Of a stretch of DNA of 64,000 nt, positions 8,150 through 16,940 are shown piece by piece (the stretch's first letter is position 1; each line of letters starts with the position of its first letter). The DNA comes from JBLHZY01 sp047631555. Lineage in GTDB: Bacteria > Pseudomonadota > Alphaproteobacteria > Rhodobacterales > Rhodobacteraceae. A model generated the notes under the pieces. The model searched no databases, was not told where the DNA came from, and was given only the letters and a program-made list of their open reading frames with translations. The translations under genes and the position numbers were made by a program. The stretch is from positions 620,001 through 684,000 of the forward strand of contig JBLHZY010000001.1 of assembly GCA_047631555.1 (NCBI GenBank), written 5' to 3'.

Positions 8150-8803
8150 TTATTGCTTAGGCGCATTTGCCTCAGATACAGCTGCATAACCCGCCGTAAA
8201 CCCAGACAGCGAAATCGCGATCTCGATCTTCTGATCAGGTGCTGCGATCGGCACGATATACATCTTTGCCGCAGAGCCTGCCTTGAACGAGGCGATATCC
8301 GCGCCAGTCAAGCCGATCCGCGCAAAACAGCCGATCTGCCCGCAGAAAGTAAACGGATAACGCTTGGCTTTGCCGCCATCGACCGAAAGCGTCACTTGCT
8401 CGGTGAGCAGTGTTTCAAGCGGGGTGATGATCGTCGCGCCGGCTTCGGCTTGGCCGCCATCGGGCAGCTTGAACAAAGAGATTTCAGCAACCGGATTGCC
8501 ATCGGCCTCTTTCAACAACTGATAAAGATTGCAGGGGTCTTGGCCCTCAGCCGCTTTGATGCAGCGCAGCTCCCAATCGCCATGGGTCGAGAGGGTGTAA
8601 CTCGTTCCGACCTCGTTTGGATCCGTCACTTCGGTGCCCATGGACAGGATTTCAGCAGCATCTTTGGGCGGTGTGCTCTGCGCCTCAGTGGCGGGCGCAG
8701 TCTCGGTCACCGGGGCCGTTGTGGCTGTATCTTGGGCAAAGGCCGAAGCGCTCATGGCTGCAAAGAGAGCAAGGCTGGCGGCACTTTTGGAAAGAATATT
8801 CAT
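8150..8803 (-). CDS. IalB-family (invasion-associated locus B) periplasmic protein
   Basis: This 217-residue exported protein has a Sec signal peptide (cleavage after SASAFA), then a Thr/Pro/Ala-rich linker, then an IalB domain (HGDWELRC, two cysteines in FTFCGQIGCFARIGL). The ATG at 8803 was chosen because it gives a clean signal peptide and an AGGAC ribosome site upstream; an in-frame ATG at 8845 would add 14 non-signal residues. IalB proteins were named in Bartonella, but homologues are common in free-living alphaproteobacteria and their molecular role is unsettled. It converges with the ketosynthase gene. Confidence 0.88.
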   Translation of the reverse strand: MNILSKSAASLALFAAMSASAFAQDTATTAPVTETAPATEAQSTPPKDAAEILSMGTEVTDPNEVGTSYTLSTHGDWELRCIKAAEGQDPCNLYQLLKEADGNPVAEISLFKLPDGGQAEAGATIITPLETLLTEQVTLSVDGGKAKRYPFTFCGQIGCFARIGLTGADIASFKAGSAAKMYIVPIAAPDQKIEIAISLSGFTAGYAAVSEANAPKQ

Positions 8804-9269
8804 GAGAGTCCTGTCTTTTGCGATAGTGTTAATTTGATTTATCACGGGGGTTTGTCGCTGTCAGGCCGAAAATGGCGCAATAGGCGGGAATTGCCGCAGC
8901 TGTGAAAATACTTGATTGCGTAATGCCAAAAGAAAAGGGCCCGCAATTGGCCCAATTCTCTGATCTTTATGATCGTTTGAAGTCTTCCCTGCCGGACTTA
9001 GCCGGTCATCATTGAGCAAACGCTACGAATTTTGCTATTTTGCGTCAACGAATTTCTTGCCCCAGCGGCAAGGATTCCGCCCCGCCATAAAAAAAGCCGC
9101 GCCATAAAGTGAGGCGCGGCCAGTCTGACAGGGAGGAAGTCAATCAAGCAATGAAACACCACTTGAACAAAACCTATACTGGCAGCATTTGGTTAAATAA
9201 GTATTGTGCGAACAGACAGGGGCCCAAACATGCCTCGCAACGGGCCCTAACGGCAGGAGAGATTTGACA
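8804..9269. other. Long intergenic region with an orphan terminator and a 38-codon ORF
   Basis: The first part (8804-9080) should hold the promoter of the IalB gene and shows no gene. A strong hairpin at 9096-9120 follows. From 9151 an ORF of 38 codons (start ATG, stop TGA at 9265-9267) runs to two bases before the DUF853 start codon. It has a GGGAGGA sequence at 9131-9137, but the 13-base spacing to its ATG is long. It could be a leader peptide gene or chance; there is no recognisable family. Confidence 0.35.
9096..9120 (-). terminator. Minus-strand terminator-like hairpin without an obvious gene
   Basis: The arms GCCGCGCC (9096-9103) and GGCGCGGC (9113-9120) form a perfect 8-base stem. The A-run at 9089-9095 becomes a T-run after the stem when read on the minus strand, so the element should stop leftward transcription. 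No minus-strand gene ends here. Confidence 0.6.
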
Positions 9270-10814
9270 ATGAGCAATGGGATTTTCGCAGGCGGTGGCG
9301 GCGAAGGCTACGGCGACGCACAGGAGCTTTTGCTCAAGTATGGCAATCGCCACGGGCTGATCGCAGGCGCAACCGGCACCGGCAAAACCGTCACGCTGCA
9401 AATCCTCGCCGAAGGGTTTAGCGCGGCGGGCGTTCCGGTTTTCCTCTCTGACGTGAAGGGCGATCTCTCCGGGCTTGCGGTTGCAGGCTCGGATCAGGGC
9501 AAATTGCACGAACCCTTCATGAAACGCGCCGCGACGATCAATTTTGCCGATTTCGCCTATAAATCCTTTCCGGTGACTTTCTGGGATCTGTTTGGCGAAC
9601 AGGGTCACCCGATCCGCACCACGGTTGCTGAAATGGGCCCGCTGTTGCTGTCGCGCCTGTTGGAATTGACCGAGGCCCAAGAAGGCGTGCTCAACATCGC
9701 GTTTCGCCTCTCCGATGATGAAGGCCTGCCGCTGCTTGATCTCAAAGACCTGCGCGCCGTTCTGGTCTGGGTCGGCGAGAATGCCGATGATTTAAGCCTG
9801 CGCTATGGCAATGTTTCTGGCTCTTCGGTTGGCGCCATTCAGCGCGCGCTTTTGGTGCTGGAAAACCAAGGCGGGACCAATCTTTTTGGCGAACCAGCCC
9901 TTGAGCTAAACGATATTATCCGCACCGATCCGGATGGCCGCGGGCGCATCTCGATCCTTGCCGCGGACAAGTTGATGCAATCGCCGCGGCTCTATGCAAC
10001 CTTCCTGCTTTGGCTGCTCTCAGAGCTGTTTGAAGAACTGCCCGAGGTCGGCAATCCCGACATTCCAAAGCTGGTTTTCTTCTTTGATGAAGCGCACTTA
10101 CTCTTTGATGATGCGCCCCAAGCGCTGGTCAAAAAGGTCGAGCAAGTCGCCCGCCTTATCCGCTCAAAAGGGGTCGGCGTTTATTTTGTGACGCAAAATC
10201 CCCAAGACGTTCCCGACAATATCCTCGGCCAGCTTGGCAACCGCATCCAACACGCGCTGCGGGCTTTTACAGCGCGCGATAAAAAGGCGCTGCGCCTGGC
10301 GGCCGAAACCTACCGCGAGAACCCGCGCTTTTCGGTTGAAGACGCCATTCGCGATGTCGGAACAGGCGAGGCGGTGACATCATTTTTGATCGAGAAAGGC
10401 GCGCCTGGCATTGCCGAGCGCACGCTGATCCGCCCGCCATCCTCCCAGCTTGGCCCGATCACCGATGCTGAGCGCAAAGCGGCGATGGACGCGTCGCCCA
10501 TAGCCGGAAAATACGAGGCCAAACTCGATCGCGACAGCGCCTTTGAGCGCTTGCAAGTGCGCGCTGAAGCGGCGGCCAAAGCCGCAGAAGAGGCCGAAGC
10601 CGAAGAGGATCGCCTTGAAGAAGAAGAGCGCGAGTTTCGCAAAGCCCGCCGTTATGACGGCGAAAAATCCAGCTCGCGCAGCCGCACAAAACGCAGCAAG
10701 AAAGACGAAAGCTTTGGCGGCGCTGTTGCCAATGTTGTGCTGAAGGAATTGAAGGGCACAACCGGGCGGCGCATCGTGCGCGGCATCCTTGGCGGCCTGT
10801 TCAAATCACGTTAG
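9270..10814 (+). CDS. HerA-like ATPase, DUF853 family (YjgR-like)
   Basis: This 514-residue cytoplasmic P-loop ATPase has Walker A GATGTGKT at residues 33-40 and a Walker B strand ending FFFDEAHLLF near residue 275. It belongs to the HerA/FtsK-like DUF853 family, whose cellular role is not settled. The C-terminus is a charged coiled-coil rich in Glu, Arg and Lys (about 420-480), followed by a basic tail. The ATG at 9270 has a CAGGAG ribosome site and places the P-loop at the usual distance; the longer frame from 9204 lacks one. It is a single-gene unit with a terminator behind it. Confidence 0.9.
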   Translation: MSNGIFAGGGGEGYGDAQELLLKYGNRHGLIAGATGTGKTVTLQILAEGFSAAGVPVFLSDVKGDLSGLAVAGSDQGKLHEPFMKRAATINFADFAYKSFPVTFWDLFGEQGHPIRTTVAEMGPLLLSRLLELTEAQEGVLNIAFRLSDDEGLPLLDLKDLRAVLVWVGENADDLSLRYGNVSGSSVGAIQRALLVLENQGGTNLFGEPALELNDIIRTDPDGRGRISILAADKLMQSPRLYATFLLWLLSELFEELPEVGNPDIPKLVFFFDEAHLLFDDAPQALVKKVEQVARLIRSKGVGVYFVTQNPQDVPDNILGQLGNRIQHALRAFTARDKKALRLAAETYRENPRFSVEDAIRDVGTGEAVTSFLIEKGAPGIAERTLIRPPSSQLGPITDAERKAAMDASPIAGKYEAKLDRDSAFERLQVRAEAAAKAAEEAEAEEDRLEEEEREFRKARRYDGEKSSSRSRTKRSKKDESFGGAVANVVLKELKGTTGRRIVRGILGGLFKSR

Positions 10815-10847
10815 GATTGCGCTTTAACGCTATGATATAAAACGAAT

Positions 10848-10873
10848 ATGGCCCCGATCTATCTCGGGGCCAT
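10848..10873. terminator. Terminator after the DUF853 gene
   Basis: A perfect 10-base stem (ATGGCCCCGA at 10848-10857, TCGGGGCCAT at 10864-10873) is followed by TTCTATAT. It lies between convergent genes and probably serves both. Confidence 0.85.
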
Positions 10874-10900
10874 TTCTATATCCGCTTGCTCCGCGCCGCC

Positions 10901-12238
10901 TTAAAGCGGGCGAATTTTCAGCTTGGTGATACGGTTATCCTTGCGCTCAGAGACTTCAAATCGAAACCCGTGAAACGAAAAAACCTGCCCCTGTGCCGGG
11001 ATTGTTTGGGACTCGTGGATCACAAGGCCCGCAATCGTATTGGCTTCCTCGTCCGGCATATTCCAATCGGTCACGCGGTTGAGATCGCGGATCGTTGTGC
11101 TGCCCTCAACAAGCCAATCACCAGCCTCGGTGCGTTTGAGCGGGTGCTCTTCATCAAGGTCGAACTCATCGGTAATCTCGCCGACGATTTCCTCGAGAAT
11201 ATCCTCCAAAGTGATCAGCCCTTGCAGCGAGCCATATTCATCCACCACCAGCGCAAAATGCGTATGGCGGCGCAGGAACTGGCGCATTTGATCGTCAAGC
11301 GTTGTGGTTTCGGGAACGAAATAGGGCTTCATCGCCACGCTGAGCACATCGAATTTGGCAAAGGCCTCGGCTTCGGACCGCGCGCTTGTGCGCAACGCAT
11401 ACATCGCGCGCAACAGGTCTTTGGCATGGATCACCGCGACAATATTTTCCGGATCATCGCGGTAAAGCGGCAGGCGCGTATGGGGCGATTGCAAGCACAG
11501 CTCAAGCACCTCTTGGGCGGGCAGGGCCGCGTCAATCATCTCGATTTTCGAGCGGTGAAGCATGATTTCTTCAACCGTGCGCTCGCCCAGATCAAGCGCG
11601 CCGAGCAGGCGATCGCGATCTTCTTTTTCAACCGCGCCTTCTGAGTGGCCCAGCGAAATAGCGCCCGCGATCTCATCACGCAGGGCAAGGATATGGCTGT
11701 CTGGATCGGTCTGAACGCCAAACATCCGCAAGATCAGCCGCACCAGCGCGCGCACCGCATAAACGATGGGCGAGAACAGCCGGATCACGATGGAAATCGG
11801 CGTAGCAGCCCGGGCTGCGGCCGTTTCGGGATTGGTGATCGCATAGGTTTTGGGCAGAACTTCCGCAAAAATCAGCACAAGAAGCGTCATCACCATAGTC
11901 GCAAGCGCCACGCCGCTATCACCAAAGGCGCGGGTAAACAGCGCCGTTGCCAGCGAGGTCGCCAGAATATTCACCAGATTATTGCCAAGCAGGACCGAGC
12001 CGATCAGCCGCTCATTGTCCTCGGTGATATGCAGCGCTTTTTCCGCCCCCTTGGAGCCGCGATCCGCCAGATTGCGCAGCTTACCGCGCGAGGCCGCCGT
12101 CAGCGCCGTCTCAGAGCCGGAAAACAGCGCCGAAAGCAGCAATAGGATCGCGATGCCGCCAGCGGTCAACCAAAAGGCAGTATCAAAAAGGGTCGGGAGG
12201 TCGGGTGTCATATCTGGGGCCAAAATTAGGGAAAGCAC
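10901..12238 (-). CDS. CorB/HlyC-type membrane protein (CNNM + CBS + CorC domain)
   Basis: This 445-residue inner-membrane protein has an N-terminal CNNM (DUF21) domain of about 190 residues with several hydrophobic segments (SALFSGSETALTAA at about 36-49). A pair of CBS modules follows (HSKIEMI.. to ..LITLEDILEEIVGEI), then a C-terminal CorC/HlyC domain. Relatives are linked to magnesium or cobalt efflux and resistance; the older hemolysin label is misleading. The start is uncertain: GTG at 12238 or ATG at 12214, neither with a strong ribosome site. The gene follows xerD on the same strand after 76 bases. Confidence 0.9.
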   Translation of the reverse strand: MLSLILAPDMTPDLPTLFDTAFWLTAGGIAILLLLSALFSGSETALTAASRGKLRNLADRGSKGAEKALHITEDNERLIGSVLLGNNLVNILATSLATALFTRAFGDSGVALATMVMTLLVLIFAEVLPKTYAITNPETAAARAATPISIVIRLFSPIVYAVRALVRLILRMFGVQTDPDSHILALRDEIAGAISLGHSEGAVEKEDRDRLLGALDLGERTVEEIMLHRSKIEMIDAALPAQEVLELCLQSPHTRLPLYRDDPENIVAVIHAKDLLRAMYALRTSARSEAEAFAKFDVLSVAMKPYFVPETTTLDDQMRQFLRRHTHFALVVDEYGSLQGLITLEDILEEIVGEITDEFDLDEEHPLKRTEAGDWLVEGSTTIRDLNRVTDWNMPDEEANTIAGLVIHESQTIPAQGQVFSFHGFRFEVSERKDNRITKLKIRPL

Positions 12239-12314
12239 GATCGGGCGGAAGGCGGGAAGCGGGGCAGGGTGTTGGGCTGGTTATGGGGCTGGTGCGCGTT
12301 TCATTCAAGGGCGC

Positions 12315-13250
12315 TTAGCGCGATTGGGCGAGCGGGTGATGCTGTTGCACCAGATCGCGCAGGCGTTCTTCAAGCACATGGGTGTAAATTTCTGTGGTGG
12401 AAAGGTCCGCGTGACCAAGCAGGGTTTGGATCGCCCGCAGATCGGCGCCGCCCGCAAGGAGATGCGTTGCAAAAGCATGGCGCAGCGTATGGGGCGAGAC
12501 TTTTGCCGGGGGGATACCGGCGGCAGCGGCGATCTCTTTGATCAGCGTATAAAAGCGGATGCGGGTCATGTGGCCCAGCTTGCCGCGCGAGGGAAAGAGG
12601 AAATGCGAGGGCGGCGCGCCCTTTTTGCGCGCCGCCTCTTGGGCTGTATCGCGCGTTTTGAGCCAAGCCGCCAATGCGTCACGCGCCGCGCCAGACAGGG
12701 GCACCAAGCGCTCTTTGCCGCCCTTGCCGCGCACAAGCAGCATCTGTGGCGCGCCGCGCGCCGCACTATCGGGCAGGGAAACCAGCTCGGTGACGCGCAT
12801 CCCTGTGGCATAAAGGAGCTCCATCAAACAGGTGTTGCGCAGACGCTCTTGCGCGTTGCGGCCAAGGCTGCGCACAGCGGTCAGCATCGCATCCACATCC
12901 GCCTCAGAAAGCGTCTTGGGCAGGCTTTTGGCGCGCCCTGGCCCTTTGATTTGGATCGCTGGATTGTCGGCCCGCAGCCCCTCTTCAAAGGCAAAGCGGT
13001 AAAGCTGGCGGATCGAGGAAAGGCGGCGCGCGCGGGTCGATAGGGCCAAGCCTTCGGCCTCACAAGCGATCAGATAGGCCTCGATATCGGCGCGGCTGGC
13101 CTCGTTGAAATGCTTGGATTTAAGGAAGTCGGAAAAGGCGAGAAGATCGCGCCCATAGGCGGATTGCGTATTCTGGGCGGCGCCAAGTTCGGCAGCTTGG
13201 GCGGCCAGAAAATTGGAAATCCAGCGCTCATTGGGGGCGCGCAGGCTCAT
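12315..13250 (-). CDS. xerD: Tyrosine recombinase XerD
   Basis: This 311-residue tyrosine recombinase resolves chromosome dimers at dif together with XerC and FtsK. The N-terminal SAM-like core-binding domain (about 10-95) precedes the catalytic domain. The catalytic residues are visible in TGMRVTEL (Arg), HTLRHAFATHLL (His and Arg), LGHADLSTT (His) and IYTHV (Tyr). The ATG overlaps the stop of the upstream exported-protein gene by 4 bases. The chromosomal context of housekeeping genes argues for XerD rather than a phage integrase. Confidence 0.92.
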   Translation of the reverse strand: MSLRAPNERWISNFLAAQAAELGAAQNTQSAYGRDLLAFSDFLKSKHFNEASRADIEAYLIACEAEGLALSTRARRLSSIRQLYRFAFEEGLRADNPAIQIKGPGRAKSLPKTLSEADVDAMLTAVRSLGRNAQERLRNTCLMELLYATGMRVTELVSLPDSAARGAPQMLLVRGKGGKERLVPLSGAARDALAAWLKTRDTAQEAARKKGAPPSHFLFPSRGKLGHMTRIRFYTLIKEIAAAAGIPPAKVSPHTLRHAFATHLLAGGADLRAIQTLLGHADLSTTEIYTHVLEERLRDLVQQHHPLAQSR

Positions 13251-14827
13251 CCGCGCCGCTCAAGCAGCAGCAATTGCAGGGCCGCGCGGCGCGCCGTATC
13301 CTCAAGCCCGGCGTTGCGCAAAAAGGCAAAAGCATCGCTGATCTCGTCCAGATCGCCTTGCGAGCCAGAAGACAATAGCGCCACCGCGCGCAAAATCGCC
13401 TCGCCCATGCGATCATTCTCTGCCAGCGATTTAAGCCGGGTCGGCAAGGCGTTTGCCGCAAACCCATCGCGCACCGCTTCGCTATAGGCGTCGGGGGCTT
13501 GGGTTGCGCTCAGATCGCCCTGCGAGAGGCCTTTCCAAAACCGCTCGGCCTCGTTTTGCACCGTATAGTCGCGCGCGATCGTTTCATATTCGGGCGCAAG
13601 AAGACCGATGCGAAAAGCGAGCTGTTTGGCCGGGCCTTCAAGCGGGATGTCAGCAAGGCGCGCGCCGTAAAGCGCGGCAAAAGGCACCTCAAGTTCGCGG
13701 CTTTCCATCGCGCGCCAAACCGGGGCGAGCGCGGCGGCAATGGCCTTTGTATCCTTGCTTTCAAGCGCCTTATCAAAGGTTTGATAGGCCTTTGCGCGAT
13801 CCCAAATGCCGCCCGATGCGGCGGGCTGACGCTCTAGGTAGATGTCGTGCAACTGTTGGGGCGTGATGGCGCCGGCGCGTGCCAGCCGCTCGCCGGCCTC
13901 CAATTGCGCCTTCCAGCCGATGTTGGAGCGCAGGTCCGCTTGGGCAAAGGCAAGCGGCAACGCACTTGTCACCATCGGCGCACCAATCGCCTCATACATG
14001 CGAAACACCAACGGGTTGGGATTGCTCGGCGCGCTCAAACGCCCCGATTCTTCGGCAAGCTCGGGATGCAAGAATTGCGCAAGCAGCGCGTCATCCGCCT
14101 CCGAGAGCAGGTTCAGCGCCTCGGCGGTCTCCAAGGTAAGCGCAGCCGCATCCCAATCGCCGCCACGTGCAAGGCAAAAGATACGCGCCGGAAAGGTTGG
14201 CGAAAGCGCGGGCGTATCGCGCAATTTGGCGCAAGCGCGATCCTCTGTGCCAAGCAGCAAGGAGATATCAAACCAGCGGCGAAAGATTTGCGCCTGATCG
14301 GGGCCGGCGCGCAGGATCAACTCCTCCGCAGGTCGCAGAGCGCCGCGCGCCAAAAGCGCATCAATCCGCGCAAGAAACAGGATCGCATCTGGGCCGCTGT
14401 CAAAGGGCGGATCAAGCTCTGCCAAGGTCAGCATCTGCACCAAATCGCGCGCCGCAGGCAAAAGATCGCTTTGCAGCCCGCTGAGGCGCCGGGCAATATC
14501 GCTGCTGGTGGATCGCCCCCAAAGCCGCGCCGGTAGCCCGGTCTGCGAGGCGGCCAAAAGCCCAACACTATCGGCAACCGGCCCGCCAAGCGGCATCACG
14601 CTTACATCCTCGGGAAGCGCCGAAGTTGCGACCTCTCCACCGGGCGTCGTTGAGGGAAGGGGCAGCGCCACAGGCATCGCGACCGAATCTGTTAGCCAAT
14701 CAATTGCCGAAAGCGGCTTGTCCTGCGCAACGGCCGGGGCGAGCAAAACAATAGGCAAAACCAGCGCGCCAATGGCCACAGTTGCCATCCGCCCAAACTC
14801 TCCAAAAATGCCGCGTCTCTTACCCAT
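13247..14827 (-). CDS. Exported protein of unknown function, co-transcribed with xerD
   Basis: This 526-residue protein has an N-terminal signal peptide (hydrophobic core at about 14-33, ending APAVAQ). The rest is rich in Ala, Leu and Glu and is predicted mostly helical, with repeated short helices that could be TPR/Sel1-like, though no clear repeat consensus was seen. It is likely periplasmic. Its last 4 bases overlap the xerD start, so xerD may depend on its translation. I do not recognise the family. The position between a small membrane protein gene near aroK and xerD suggests a conserved neighbourhood in this order of bacteria. Confidence 0.8.
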   Translation of the reverse strand: MGKRRGIFGEFGRMATVAIGALVLPIVLLAPAVAQDKPLSAIDWLTDSVAMPVALPLPSTTPGGEVATSALPEDVSVMPLGGPVADSVGLLAASQTGLPARLWGRSTSSDIARRLSGLQSDLLPAARDLVQMLTLAELDPPFDSGPDAILFLARIDALLARGALRPAEELILRAGPDQAQIFRRWFDISLLLGTEDRACAKLRDTPALSPTFPARIFCLARGGDWDAAALTLETAEALNLLSEADDALLAQFLHPELAEESGRLSAPSNPNPLVFRMYEAIGAPMVTSALPLAFAQADLRSNIGWKAQLEAGERLARAGAITPQQLHDIYLERQPAASGGIWDRAKAYQTFDKALESKDTKAIAAALAPVWRAMESRELEVPFAALYGARLADIPLEGPAKQLAFRIGLLAPEYETIARDYTVQNEAERFWKGLSQGDLSATQAPDAYSEAVRDGFAANALPTRLKSLAENDRMGEAILRAVALLSSGSQGDLDEISDAFAFLRNAGLEDTARRAALQLLLLERRG

Positions 14828-14848
14828 GCCCGATTTACCCAGTCAAAC

Positions 14849-14983
14849 CTACTCAATATTCAAAACTATGGGCTGATGGACGTCCTTTGCATTCGGCGAA
14901 AGATCGCCCAAATACGCAAAACCAACCAACCCCAAGAACCCTAATACCACCAAAACCAACAGCAGTTTCAAAATTCTTAGCAT
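14849..14983 (-). CDS. Small single-span membrane protein (44 aa)
   Basis: An ATG at 14981-14983 opens a 44-residue frame ending just upstream of the 526-residue exported protein gene. An SD-like CAGGAAA sits 5 bases before the ATG. Residues 2-24 form one Leu/Val-rich membrane helix preceded by a positive residue (MLRILK), so the tail (LGDLSPNAKDV...) probably faces the periplasm. The frame extends upstream as a longer ORF, but that part looks non-coding and overlaps the aroK start region. The gene is divergent from aroK and co-directional with the xerD operon. Function unknown. Confidence 0.7.
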   Translation of the reverse strand: MLRILKLLLVLVVLGFLGLVGFAYLGDLSPNAKDVHQPIVLNIE

Positions 14984-15118
14984 GTATTTCCTGCCTTTCT
15001 GGCGCAACTTTTGCGCATTTGCCGCATCTTTGCGCGGTCTGATTGTTTTATATATGGCATTTTTGGCAAGATCACGCCATTGAAGCCTGCGAGAAGTTAA
15101 TGCGCGGGACTTTGCCTT

Positions 15119-15676
15119 TTGGCTTATGACTTGAAAAAGACGATTGTGCTTGTCGGAATGATGGGGGCTGGCAAAACGGCGGTCGGGACCGCGCTTGCCC
15201 GCCTGCTTGATGTGCCCTTTCTGGATTCCGATGCTGAGATCGAGCGCGCCGCCGATCGCAAAGTCGCCGAGATTTTCGAGCGCGACGGCGAGCCGTTCTT
15301 TCGCACCAAAGAGACCCAAGTCATCACCCGGCTTTTGCAGGGGCCAAGCATGGTGCTTTCAACCGGCGGCGGCGCCTATCTTAGCGCGCAGAACCGCGAG
15401 ATCATTGCGCGCTACGGGGTGGCGGTTTGGCTGCGGGCCGATCTTGATCTGCTCTGGTCGCGGGTGCGCCATAAATCGACCCGCCCCTTGCTGCGCACCG
15501 CCAATCCGCGCGAAACCCTGCGCGCTTTGGGCGAGGCACGCAATCCGCTTTACGCCAAAGCCCAAGTGATCGTTGACGCAGAGCCGGGGCTCAGCATCGA
15601 GGAAATGGCGCATAAAGTGGCCGACGCATTGAAGGCCTTTCCGGAATTGATTGAGGAGCGCACAAATGACGATTGA
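15119..15676 (+). CDS. aroK: Shikimate kinase AroK
   Basis: AroK phosphorylates shikimate with ATP, the fifth step of the shikimate pathway to aromatic amino acids. The protein has 185 residues with Walker A GMMGAGKT (13-20), the shikimate-binding D and R in LDSDAEIERAADR and FRTKE, and the lid around RPLLRT. The most plausible start is the TTG at 15119, since no in-frame ATG or GTG gives the expected N-terminus. A 9-codon ORF (ATG at 15100, TGA at 15127-15129) overlaps this start and could couple translation. The stop lies 11 bases inside aroB, which follows directly. Confidence 0.92.
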   Translation: MAYDLKKTIVLVGMMGAGKTAVGTALARLLDVPFLDSDAEIERAADRKVAEIFERDGEPFFRTKETQVITRLLQGPSMVLSTGGGAYLSAQNREIIARYGVAVWLRADLDLLWSRVRHKSTRPLLRTANPRETLRALGEARNPLYAKAQVIVDAEPGLSIEEMAHKVADALKAFPELIEERTNDD

Positions 15677-16784
15677 AACGGTACATGTGCCCCTCGAGGG
15701 GCGCGCTTATGACGTGCGCATCGGCTCCGGGCTGATTGGCGATGCAGGCGCACAGATCGCACCGCTTTTGGCGCGCAAACGGGTGGCCGTTCTGACGGAT
15801 GAGAATGTCGCAGCACTTCATCTGGAAAGCCTACGGGCGGGCCTTGCCAAGGAGGGGATCGAAATGGTCTCGCTGGCGCTGCCTGCGGGCGAGGCGACAA
15901 AAGCTTGGCCGCAGTTTAGCCGCGCGGTTGAATGGCTGCTTGAGCAAAAGGTCGAGCGCAACGATGTGATTGTCGCGCTTGGCGGCGGGGTGATCGGCGA
16001 TCTGGCAGGCTTTGCGGCCGCTGTTTTGCGCCGCGGCGTGCGCTTTGTGCAAATCCCGACCTCGCTTTTGGCCCAAGTCGATAGCTCGGTCGGCGGCAAA
16101 ACCGGGATCAACGCGCCCCAAGGCAAGAACCTGATCGGCGCCTTCCATCAGCCCTCAATGGTGCTGGCCGATACCGATGTGCTCAATTCCCTGAACGCGC
16201 GCGATTTTCTGGCGGGCTACGGCGAAGTGGTGAAATACGGGCTTCTTGGCGATGCGAAATTCTTTGCCTGGCTCGAGGAAAACGCCCCCAAAATGGCCGC
16301 AGGCGATGCCGCCGCGCGCATCTATGCGGTGCGCCGCTCCGTCGAGATGAAAGCCGAAATTGTTGTGCGCGATGAAACCGAGCAGGGCGATCGCGCGCTG
16401 CTGAACCTTGGCCATACCTTCTGCCACGCGCTCGAATCCGCCACAGGCTATTCAGACCGCCTACTGCACGGCGAAGGCGTCGCCATCGGCTGCGCGCTCG
16501 CGTTCGAGCTCTCCGCCCGCCTTGGCCTATGCTCGCAAGAAGCCCCAAGCCGCGTGATCGCGCACCTGCGCAAAATGGGCACCAAAGTTGATCTACGGGA
16601 TATCGAGGGCGACCTGCCCGATGCCGATGCCCTTCTGGCGCTGATGGCGCAGGATAAAAAAGTCCTCAACGGCAAACTCCGCTTCATCCTCGCACGCGAT
16701 ATCGGCGAGGCTTTTGTGGCCACCGATGTAGATATGGATGCGGTCCGCGCCGTGCTGGTGGATGCTTTGGCGATGCGCGGGTAG
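15666..16784 (+). CDS. aroB: 3-Dehydroquinate synthase AroB
   Basis: AroB converts DAHP to 3-dehydroquinate using NAD and a metal, the second step of the shikimate pathway. The 372-residue protein carries the NAD-binding GGGVIGDLAGFAAAV segment and the metal-site region around EVVKYGLL, NLGHTFCHA and the LLHGEGV histidine. The ATG at 15666 has GAGGAG at 15655-15660. It overlaps the end of aroK in another frame, so the pair is translationally coupled; an in-frame GTG or ATG further upstream has no better site. The composition changes to AT-richer DNA soon after the stop. Confidence 0.95.
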   Translation: MTIETVHVPLEGRAYDVRIGSGLIGDAGAQIAPLLARKRVAVLTDENVAALHLESLRAGLAKEGIEMVSLALPAGEATKAWPQFSRAVEWLLEQKVERNDVIVALGGGVIGDLAGFAAAVLRRGVRFVQIPTSLLAQVDSSVGGKTGINAPQGKNLIGAFHQPSMVLADTDVLNSLNARDFLAGYGEVVKYGLLGDAKFFAWLEENAPKMAAGDAAARIYAVRRSVEMKAEIVVRDETEQGDRALLNLGHTFCHALESATGYSDRLLHGEGVAIGCALAFELSARLGLCSQEAPSRVIAHLRKMGTKVDLRDIEGDLPDADALLALMAQDKKVLNGKLRFILARDIGEAFVATDVDMDAVRAVLVDALAMRG

Positions 16785-16940
16785 GCTTTTGTCTCGATAA
16801 AAAGGCCAGAGGGCTCCGAGCCCGATTCATGAAGTAATTAGCTTCGCGTCTCAAAGACTGGCACGATCATAACAGCAATGACCAGTTTTAGCCCAGAGTT
16901 ACCTATGCTGCTCCGTGGATAGATGACCGCTTTGGCGACT

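Noticed and set aside
11850..13043. 397-codon plus-strand ORF
   Set aside because: It is antisense to the CorB-type gene and xerD, both well supported by motifs and coupling.
12315..13250. xerD as a phage or island integrase
   Set aside because: Flanked by housekeeping genes and coupled to an exported-protein gene; the motifs fit XerD.
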